This document shows positions 7,881-13,890 of a DNA stretch of 14,747 bases, piece by piece. Origin of the DNA: an uncultured Pseudomonadota bacterium (GTDB lineage Bacteria > Pseudomonadota > Gammaproteobacteria > Steroidobacterales > Steroidobacteraceae). The notes under the pieces were generated by a model. The model searched no databases. It was given only the letters and a program-made list of their open reading frames with translations, and was not told the origin of the DNA. A program made the position numbers and the translations under genes. Location: positions 1-14,747 of the forward strand of contig CAIVYV010000178.1 of NCBI GenBank assembly GCA_903910215.1, in the 5' to 3' direction. The stretch's first letter is position 1, and every line of letters begins with the position of its first letter.

Positions 7881-9098
7881 TCAGCCTCCGGTCGATGCAA
7901 TCGTTTGCGGCGACAAGCCTGCCTCTCGCAGGGTTGCCTCGAGTTGTTGGGTATGTTCAGCGTCGCGAGTCTCGATGGTGAAGTCGAGATCAGCATCTTT
8001 GATCGGTACATCGAGAAAAAGTCGATGATGGGCGACGTCGACGATATTCCCACCGGCGCCGCCGATCAGCGTGGCGATGCGCGCCAGCGTGCCTGGTTGG
8101 TCGGCGCTCTCGAAACGGAAGGTGACGAGACGACGCTCACGTACGAGTTGACGTTGCAGCACGATCCCGAGGAGGCGCGTATCGATGTTGCCGCCGCACA
8201 AGACGAGACCCACTTTCTTGCCTTTAAAACGCTCCGGATACGCCAAGACGACCGCAAGCCCGGCGGCTCCGGCGCCTTCAACAACCGTTTTCTCGATCGA
8301 CACCAACAGGCTGATGGCGTTCTCGATGGCCGAGTCGTCGATCAGCAGAATATCGTCCACCAACTCGCCGATGATCGCCTGGGTCAAGCGCCCCACATTT
8401 CGTACGGCGATGCCTTCGGCAATGGTTCGCTCGGCAAAAGTTGGGCTCGTACCTTTGAGCGCGGCATACATGCCCGGAAAGGCGCGGGTCTGAACGCCAA
8501 CGAGTTCGATGTTCGGCTGCATCGCTCTGGCGGCGATCGCCATGCCGGCAAGTAGGCCTCCGCCGCCGATCGGGACGCAGAGCATCTCGAGATTGGGGAC
8601 ATCCTCGAGCATCTCGAGCGCGATGGTGCCTTGGCCGGCGATGATGTCGGCATCGTCATAGGGATGCACGAAAACGAGATGTTCCTCCTTGGCGATTTCG
8701 TGCGCATGCCTTTCGGCATCGGTCAGTTGAGCGCCGTGTAGGACGACACGTGCGCCGTGAGTTCGAGTCTGCTGAACTTTGTTGAAGGGCGTATTGGCCG
8801 GCATGACAATGGTGGCCGGTATACCGAGCCTACTGGCGTGGAAAGCAACGCCTTGGGCATGGTTGCCGGCCGACATGGCGATGACGCCCCGTCGCCGCTG
8901 CTCTGCATTCAGGCTGAGCAGCTTGTTGAGCGCGCCACGTTCCTTGAACGACGCTGTGAACTGGTGGTTTTCGAACTTCAACCACACTTCAGCGCCGGTC
9001 AGCGCCGATAACGTGCGCGAGCGCCTGCAGGGCGTACGCTCTAGTTGATCGCCAAGCGTCTTTGCGGCATCGACAATATTTTCGAAACTCACCGACAT
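7881..9098 (-). CDS. ilvA: Threonine ammonia-lyase (threonine dehydratase)
   Basis: A 405-residue PLP enzyme converting L-threonine to 2-oxobutanoate and ammonia in the cytoplasm. The PLP lysine is Lys52 in TASFKERGA, the substrate loop is SAGNHAQG (76-83), and the phosphate-binding glycine loop is GGGGLLAG (178-185). Residues about 324-400 form one C-terminal ACT domain (ESADQPGTLARI onward). This is the shorter single-ACT type near 400 residues, not the 510-residue biosynthetic enzyme with two regulatory domains, and not the ACT-less TdcB. The start was set at the ATG at 9098, because family homology begins right there (SFENIVDAAKTL). The frame stays open upstream to 9386, but that part runs through the divergent gene and has no homology I recognise. 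No Shine-Dalgarno motif precedes the ATG. Coupling to abgT suggests a catabolic role, though isoleucine synthesis remains possible. Confidence 0.95.
   Translation of the reverse strand: MSVSFENIVDAAKTLGDQLERTPCRRSRTLSALTGAEVWLKFENHQFTASFKERGALNKLLSLNAEQRRRGVIAMSAGNHAQGVAFHASRLGIPATIVMPANTPFNKVQQTRTHGARVVLHGAQLTDAERHAHEIAKEEHLVFVHPYDDADIIAGQGTIALEMLEDVPNLEMLCVPIGGGGLLAGMAIAARAMQPNIELVGVQTRAFPGMYAALKGTSPTFAERTIAEGIAVRNVGRLTQAIIGELVDDILLIDDSAIENAISLLVSIEKTVVEGAGAAGLAVVLAYPERFKGKKVGLVLCGGNIDTRLLGIVLQRQLVRERRLVTFRFESADQPGTLARIATLIGGAGGNIVDVAHHRLFLDVPIKDADLDFTIETRDAEHTQQLEATLREAGLSPQTIASTGG
7885..7889 (-). promoter_or_regulatory. Ribosome binding site of abgT inside ilvA
   Basis: Read on the minus strand this is GGAGG, within the last codons of ilvA and 12 bases before the abgT ATG. 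The motif is strong but the spacing is longer than ideal. It suggests abgT translation is tied to ribosomes finishing ilvA. Confidence 0.5.
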
Positions 9099-9160
9099 GC
9101 CATCATGATACCGTTGCAGCTCTGTTTCTGCGCTGCAGACCGTTGCTTTAGTTCCTACCG
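9099..9160. promoter_or_regulatory. Divergent promoter region, ilvA / MFS exporter
   Basis: This 62-bp gap must carry starts for both flanking genes. On the minus strand TATCAT (9110-9105) is a 5/6 match to a -10 box and sits 6 bases before the ilvA ATG. On the plus strand TGC-TTTAGT (9144-9152) resembles an extended -10 and ends 8 bases before the exporter ATG. Neither gene has a Shine-Dalgarno motif, so both may give leaderless transcripts. I see no good -35 for either. Between the boxes are a direct repeat ACCGTTGC (9110-9117 and 9139-9146, 29 bp apart) and an inverted repeat TGCAGC/GCTGCA (9115-9120, 9132-9137), which could be regulator sites. All of this is motif reading; no regulator gene is in view. 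Confidence 0.4.
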
Positions 9161-10831
9161 ATGACCGCGTCCTCCGATTCTCGTATAGCCCGTTGGCGCC
9201 AGTCGACGTTAGCCCCCTTTGGTCATAAGGTCTTTGCCGTTTTCTGGTGGGCGTCGCTCGTTTCCTCTCTCGGAAGTTTGATCCAGACCGTCGGCGCCTC
9301 CTGGTTGATGGCGACCATTGCACCCTCGCCCGATCAGGTCGCCCTCGTGCAAACGGCTGGTACGTTGCCGTTCTTTTTTCTGTCACTGATCGCCGGCGCT
9401 TATGCTGATACCCACGATCGTCGGTGGGTCATGATCCTCTCGCAGCTGTTGATGTTGCTGGCATCGATCTCGCTAGCCGTGTTTGCGATCTTGGGTTGGT
9501 TGACACCGATCTGGTTGTTGGCCTTCACGTTTCTGATTGGCTGCGGTACCGCAGCGTTCGCTCCCGCGTGGCAGGCTTCCATTGCCGATCAAGTACCACG
9601 CGCACAAATCCCGGCTGCCGTGATGGCCAACGCGGTGGGCTTCAATCTGGCGCGTAGCGTGGGTCCTGCGATCGGTGGCGTCATCGTCGCGAGCGTCGGT
9701 GCAGCCGCTGCGTTCGTGATCAACGCGCTGTCCTATATCGGGATGTTGAGCGCATTGCTGTGGTGGCGTGCCCCGAGGAACGAAAACCCATTGCCGCCCG
9801 AGCCACTACTCGGAGCGATCGCCGCCGGTATTCGTTATGTGCGCTTATCACCGCATCTGACGGCGATCTTGATTCGCGCAGTGTTGTTCACCGTGCCGAT
9901 TTCCGCCGTGCCTGCGCTAATGCCCGTCGTGGCGCGCGATTTGTTGGCGGGGGGTGCGCCGACCTACGGTATCTTGCTCGGCGGATTCGGTATCGGTGCG
10001 ATGATGGGAGCGCTCTCGAGCAGTGCGCTGCGCAGTCGTTTTTCGAGTGATGCCTTGCTGCGCTGGATCTGTGCGGTCGCCACCGTGGCGATGATCATCA
10101 TTGCGCAAAGTCCCAATGCGATCGTCACGTTGCTTGCTCACGTGCTGGCGGGCTCCGTGTGGACGCTGGGGCTTGCCAACCTCAACATCGCCATGCAGTT
10201 GTCATCGCCGCGTTGGGTGACAGGCCGAACGCTGGCGTTGTATCAAACCTTCGCTTTCGCAGGTCTCGCGCTAGGCAGCTGGCTTTGGGGGCACTTGGCG
10301 GCTGCCCATGGTCTACGAGAGATATTGACGATCGCTGGCGTGTCTTCTTTGAGTACCTTTCTGGTTGCGCGATGGTTGCCCGTTTCGATTGCGCGTATGG
10401 GTTCGCTCGATCCACAAACCGTTCCGATCGTCGATCCGCCAGCCGTCGAGCTCGATCCCGCATCAGGTCCCATCGTCATCGAGATCGAATATCGCGTATC
10501 CGAGGACAACGCCCGTCAGTTCGTTGCGGTGGCGCACGAGCTTGGGCGTCGCCGTCGTCGCGATGGCGCCTATCGTTGGTCGCTATGCCAGAGCCTCGAT
10601 GACCCGCAAGTGTGGACCGAACGGTTCGAGAGTCCGACCTGGACGGACTATCAGCGGCGCTTGACGCGTCCAACGCTCGCAGACCGCGAAGTGCGCGAGC
10701 AACTGACCGCGCTCATCGAGGGCGGTCGTGGCAAGGCGCGGCGTTACATCGAGCGGCCGGCGGGCGCGATGCCACTCGGCGGGCCCGCTTCACGTGACGA
10801 GCCGTTAGACGATACCGTCAGTCACGGTTGA
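9161..10831 (+). CDS. MFS exporter, MFS_3 type, with C-terminal soluble domain
   Basis: A 556-residue major facilitator transporter of the MFS_3 / EntS-like group, often annotated as transmembrane secretion effector. Hydrophobic segments begin at FAVFWWASLVSSLG (about 25) and continue to about residue 415. The loop 2-3 signature is GAYADTHDRR (79-88). The N-half PAWQASIADQVPR and GFNLARSVGPAIGG blocks are typical of the group. After the membrane part, residues about 436-536 form a small soluble domain (IEIEYRVSEDNARQF, then ERFESPTWTDYQRR) resembling the ferredoxin-like antibiotic-biosynthesis-monooxygenase fold seen at this place in many MFS_3 proteins. It carries a run of five arginines. 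The start is the ATG at 9161, without a ribosome motif, 22 residues before the first helix. It is divergent from ilvA, and its end overlaps the next gene by 14 bp. Substrate unknown; export of a small molecule is the likely role. Confidence 0.88.
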   Translation: MTASSDSRIARWRQSTLAPFGHKVFAVFWWASLVSSLGSLIQTVGASWLMATIAPSPDQVALVQTAGTLPFFFLSLIAGAYADTHDRRWVMILSQLLMLLASISLAVFAILGWLTPIWLLAFTFLIGCGTAAFAPAWQASIADQVPRAQIPAAVMANAVGFNLARSVGPAIGGVIVASVGAAAAFVINALSYIGMLSALLWWRAPRNENPLPPEPLLGAIAAGIRYVRLSPHLTAILIRAVLFTVPISAVPALMPVVARDLLAGGAPTYGILLGGFGIGAMMGALSSSALRSRFSSDALLRWICAVATVAMIIIAQSPNAIVTLLAHVLAGSVWTLGLANLNIAMQLSSPRWVTGRTLALYQTFAFAGLALGSWLWGHLAAAHGLREILTIAGVSSLSTFLVARWLPVSIARMGSLDPQTVPIVDPPAVELDPASGPIVIEIEYRVSEDNARQFVAVAHELGRRRRRDGAYRWSLCQSLDDPQVWTERFESPTWTDYQRRLTRPTLADREVREQLTALIEGGRGKARRYIERPAGAMPLGGPASRDEPLDDTVSHG

Positions 10832-12074
10832 CCGCATCGATGTCGCTGCCCGAGGCGATACGGGGCAGCGCGAGGGCGGCTACCGCGGCCAACACCAACA
10901 GCGGTGCGATCATCACCGTAAACGACCATTGCCAGCCTGCCGATTGCACGACGATCGGCACCAGCGCTGGGAACAGTGCGAAGCCGGCACTCAGCGGTGC
11001 TGAGCCGCAAACGGCATAGGCGGTGGTGCGCATTCGCGTCGGGAACAAATCGGTTAGCAGCGCGCCGACCACGGCATTACTACCGTAGAAAAAGGCGCCG
11101 GTAAGACCGAACAGCGCGAGATCCTGCCAGCGTTCCTGCGGCAACCACATCAGTGCGACGAGTGCTGCGGCACCAAGCAACGTCCACAACGCAAAGGTGT
11201 CACGCCGTGGCATCCAATACTCACCTACATAGGCCGCAGCGAGATAGCCAAAAATCGCGATGCCATTGGAGAGCCCCACGAGTTGCGCTGCCTCCGATTG
11301 GCTGTAGCCGCGCACTTCCATGAAATAGGTGGGAAAAAAGAAGGCCGTACCGGCGTAGGCGCAGCCGAACGCAAAGAACAACACGATCGAGGCGATCGAA
11401 CGCCTTCGATAGTCGATCGAGAACATCTCTCGCAGCAATCCCCAGTCGATGATCGACGCGCGTTTGCTCGAGCGCGTTGCAGCCACTTGCTGGAATCGCT
11501 CGCTCTCAGGGAGGCGCCAGCCGATCAAAAAAGCGATCGGTACCACGGCGAAGCCGATGAAAAAAATCGAGCGCCACCCGCTGGTTTCAAGTAGCGGTGC
11601 GGCTAGCATGGCCGCCAGAAACCAACCGAGCGGATAGCCGCACTGCAAAACACCCATCAGCATGCCGCGATGACGCGCGGGTGCAGACTCGGCAACATAA
11701 GCGGCCGTGATCGGCGCGAGTCCTGCGGCGAGGCCAAAGGCGAGGGCGCGCAACCAAGTCAGTTGCACGAGGTCCTCGACAAATCCGTGCAGACCGACGA
11801 ATAGAGCCGACGACGCCAGCAGCGCCGTTAAAGTCCAGCGGCGACCCCAGGTGTCGGCAGCGAGGCCCGCGAAAATCACCATCACCGAAGCGGTGATGAA
11901 GCCGACCGTCAGGATGAGCCCAACCACATCGAGGCCGACCTGAAACTCGCCCAAGATGCCCGGTATGGCGTAGCCGAACAGGGACTGATCGAGATTGCTC
12001 ATCGTCCAAGCGAAGACGCTGAAGATGAGGACGCTGACCCAGTGGCGACTCGCGCCGGTTGTAGTTGTTGTCAT
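10818..12074 (-). CDS. MFS transporter, organic-acid symporter-like
   Basis: A 418-residue major facilitator of the sugar/aromatic-acid symporter type, near the group's usual length. About twelve hydrophobic segments are visible. Helix 1 contains SNLDQSLFGYAIPGI with an acidic residue (Asp29), as in aromatic-acid/proton symporters. The loop 2-3 signature GLAADTWGRR is at 70-79. YVAESAPARHRG after helix 4 and LLTDLFPTRMRTTA in the C-half are the two related ELFPxRxRG-type loops. It is unlike the neighbouring exporter in sequence and has no C-terminal domain, so the pair is not a recent duplication. The N-terminus starts with a threonine run (MTTTTT). The ATG at 12074 has no Shine-Dalgarno motif. 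It diverges from the gamma-lyase gene with only 36 bp between, so they may share control. The substrate is unknown; an amino acid or organic acid import role is a guess from context. Confidence 0.87.
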   Translation of the reverse strand: MTTTTTGASRHWVSVLIFSVFAWTMSNLDQSLFGYAIPGILGEFQVGLDVVGLILTVGFITASVMVIFAGLAADTWGRRWTLTALLASSALFVGLHGFVEDLVQLTWLRALAFGLAAGLAPITAAYVAESAPARHRGMLMGVLQCGYPLGWFLAAMLAAPLLETSGWRSIFFIGFAVVPIAFLIGWRLPESERFQQVAATRSSKRASIIDWGLLREMFSIDYRRRSIASIVLFFAFGCAYAGTAFFFPTYFMEVRGYSQSEAAQLVGLSNGIAIFGYLAAAYVGEYWMPRRDTFALWTLLGAAALVALMWLPQERWQDLALFGLTGAFFYGSNAVVGALLTDLFPTRMRTTAYAVCGSAPLSAGFALFPALVPIVVQSAGWQWSFTVMIAPLLVLAAVAALALPRIASGSDIDAVNRD

Positions 12075-12110
12075 GGTGGAAAATACTAACCGCTCTTAAG
12101 GGGGCACGCG
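12075..12110. promoter_or_regulatory. Divergent intergenic region, MFS / gamma-lyase
   Basis: Only 36 bp separate the two start codons. On the minus strand TAGTAT (4/6 to a -10 box) lies 8 bases before the MFS ATG, and no ribosome motif is present. On the plus strand AAGGGGG (12098-12104) is a strong ribosome site 6 bases before the gamma-lyase ATG. The plus-strand promoter must overlap or lie within the start of the MFS gene. A weak pair TTGTAG (12059-12064) and AATACT (12082-12087) with 17-bp spacing is the only candidate I see. Confidence 0.35.
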
Positions 12111-13337
12111 ATGCAAGAACGACGTCAAGGCGATCCGATGGCCCGCGTGGCACGATCACGCCACGAGTTCGGTGAGCATGGTGGGGTCAACCTCTCCATC
12201 GAAACCAGCGCCACCTTTACCGTGATGGAAGCAGGCAAGATGCCGGCGATCTTCGAGGGGCGTGAGGGGCCTGGTGGCGGCTGCTTTCTCTATGGGCGCC
12301 ATTTCAATCCAACGGTGATGGTGCTCGCTCGTCACTTGGCAGCGCTCGAAGCTACGGAGAGTGCCTATTGCACCGCGAGTGGGATGGCCGCCATTTCGGG
12401 CTCGTTGCTGCATGCGTGTAACAACGGCGACCATATCGTTGCAGGCCAAGCCTTGTATGGCGGCACTTGGGCGCTGCTGCATGATTTTTTGCCGCGCAAG
12501 GCGGGTATCGAGACGACTTTCGTTGATCTGTCGGATCTCGCGTCGGTGGAGGCGGCCTTCACTTCTCGCACGCGAGTGCTGTACTGCGAGACGGTATCCA
12601 ACCCTACGCTACGCGTCGCCAATCTACCGGCTTTGGCTGCCATCGCGCATCGTCACGGTGCCTTGTTGATTGTCGATAATACGTTCGCGCCGTTGTCCAT
12701 TTCGCCGTCGCTACACGGCGCAGATGTCGTGATCCACAGTCTCACGAAGTTCATCAATGGTGCGTCGGATATCGTAGCTGGTTGCGTTTGTGCGAGCGGC
12801 GCTTTCATTGATGGCATGTACGACCTGCATCTTGGCAGCTTGATGTTGCTCGGACCGACTATGGATCCGCGCTCGGCTTACGAAGTGGCCACGCGTTTCC
12901 CGAATCTTGGACTTCGAATGCACGAGCACGCACGCCGTGCAAGCCGTTGTGCCGAAATGCTGACGGCGTTGGGTGCTACCGTTATCTATCCGGGCCTTCC
13001 GAGTCATCCTGATCATGCGTTGCATTGCGAGCTCGCCAATCCAGGGTATGGTGCGGGGGGTCTGCTCGCCGTTGATCTTGGCACGGCCGAGCGCGCCAAC
13101 CGATTCATGGAGCATCTGCAGAACATCGAAGATTTTGGCTACATGGCCGTGAGCCTCGGGTTCAGCGACACTCTGATGAGTGCGAGCGCTTCGAGTACGT
13201 CCAGCGAGCTCGATGAGCAAGCCCTGCAGCGTGCTGGCATCAGTCCGGGGCTCGTGCGCTTATCGATTGGTTATACGGGTCTGCTCGAGGATCGTTTGGA
13301 GCAGCTCGAGCGTGGCTGGCGGGCTGCAACGGGTTAA
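12111..13337 (+). CDS. Methionine gamma-lyase-like PLP enzyme (plant-type subgroup)
   Basis: A 408-residue Cys/Met-metabolism PLP enzyme. Active-site elements are YGR (Tyr61, Arg63, normally reaching across to the partner subunit), ALYGGT with Tyr116, VDN with Asp189, and HSLTK with the PLP lysine Lys213. The overall sequence, notably HEFGEHGGVNLSIE near the N-terminus, GPTMDP, VIYPGLPSHP and GISPGLVRLSIGYTG, recalls Arabidopsis methionine gamma-lyase more than the Pseudomonas enzyme. The cysteine at YGC of Pseudomonas gamma-lyase is Gly118 here, as in plant gamma-lyase and in cystathionine synthases and lyases. Likely reaction: methionine to methanethiol, 2-oxobutanoate and ammonia in the cytoplasm; cystathionine chemistry cannot be excluded. 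The start at 12111 has AAGGGGG 6 bases upstream, better than the internal ATG at 12138. It heads a three-gene unit and ends 37 bp before the next gene. Confidence 0.88.
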   Translation: MQERRQGDPMARVARSRHEFGEHGGVNLSIETSATFTVMEAGKMPAIFEGREGPGGGCFLYGRHFNPTVMVLARHLAALEATESAYCTASGMAAISGSLLHACNNGDHIVAGQALYGGTWALLHDFLPRKAGIETTFVDLSDLASVEAAFTSRTRVLYCETVSNPTLRVANLPALAAIAHRHGALLIVDNTFAPLSISPSLHGADVVIHSLTKFINGASDIVAGCVCASGAFIDGMYDLHLGSLMLLGPTMDPRSAYEVATRFPNLGLRMHEHARRASRCAEMLTALGATVIYPGLPSHPDHALHCELANPGYGAGGLLAVDLGTAERANRFMEHLQNIEDFGYMAVSLGFSDTLMSASASSTSSELDEQALQRAGISPGLVRLSIGYTGLLEDRLEQLERGWRAATG

Positions 13338-13358
13338 GCTTCCGGCTGATGTCGGCTT

Positions 13359-13365
13359 AGGGGAG
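13359..13365 (+). promoter_or_regulatory. Ribosome binding site of the DUF962 gene
   Basis: AGGGGAG lies 9 bases before the ATG at 13375. It supports that start over the much longer in-frame reading from 13180, which overlaps the gamma-lyase gene in another frame and adds no recognisable homology. Confidence 0.6.
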
Positions 13366-13374
13366 AAATCGGCG

Positions 13375-13863
13375 ATGGCTATCGATATGACCCATTCTTC
13401 GGAACGCCCCATCGATCGGTGGTTTTCTGCTTACTCGGCCGATCATCAGGATGTGCGTAACCAACAGTTGCACGTGCTTTGCGTGCCCGCCATTGTGTGG
13501 TCTGTGATGGCGCTGCTCTACGCCGTTCCAGTAGGCGACGCGCTGCCGGTGGGCAGCGTGGCTTGGATCGCAGCGGGTCTAACCATGGCTTTCTGGTTGC
13601 GATTGTCGATCTCACTCGGTGTCGGTGCGGCTCTTTGCATGCTGGCGAGTCTCGGTATCACCGAATACGTGCGCACCGAGTTTGGTGTCATGACGTTGGT
13701 TCTGTCCGCTGTCGCGATTTTTGTCATTGCCTGGATCGGACAGTTCATCGGTCACGCTTACGAAGGCAAGCGACCGAGTTTCTTCACCGATCTCGTCTAT
13801 TTGCTGATCGGCCCGATCTGGGTACTCGGCAAGTTTTATCGTCGCCAATCCTGGCGCTTTTGA
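13375..13863 (+). CDS. DUF962 / Mpo1-like membrane protein
   Basis: A 162-residue integral membrane protein of the DUF962 (YGL010w/Mpo1) family, full length. The N-terminal signature YSADHQDVRNQQLH gives His24 and His33, and the late GHAYEGKRPSFF block gives His127. The conserved histidines are thought to bind iron in yeast Mpo1, a dioxygenase that shortens 2-hydroxy fatty acids by one carbon. Four or five hydrophobic segments are visible (about 34-53, 61-77, 79-97, 103-125 and a weaker one at 140-152). The gene lies 37 bp after the gamma-lyase gene and 27 bp before the peptidase gene, so it is probably co-transcribed. An alpha-oxidation role would fit the presence of fadH in the window and, through odd-chain acids, propionyl-CoA metabolism, but bacterial members are little characterised. 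The family is firm; function is inferred from yeast. Confidence 0.88.
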   Translation: MAIDMTHSSERPIDRWFSAYSADHQDVRNQQLHVLCVPAIVWSVMALLYAVPVGDALPVGSVAWIAAGLTMAFWLRLSISLGVGAALCMLASLGITEYVRTEFGVMTLVLSAVAIFVIAWIGQFIGHAYEGKRPSFFTDLVYLLIGPIWVLGKFYRRQSWRF

Positions 13864-13890
13864 CCGCCTGTTTCATCTTAAGGTGATCCC

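Noticed and set aside
9099..9386. Longer ilvA reading extending upstream to 9386
   Set aside because: The extra part is arginine-rich, lacks family homology and is antisense to the start of the MFS exporter; the conserved protein begins at the ATG at 9098.
9161..12074. The two MFS genes as a tandem duplication
   Set aside because: They are convergent, differ in length and domain make-up, and belong to different MFS groups by their signature loops.
13180..13374. Longer start for the DUF962 gene
   Set aside because: The added residues overlap the gamma-lyase in another frame and lack homology, while a strong ribosome site marks the ATG at 13375.
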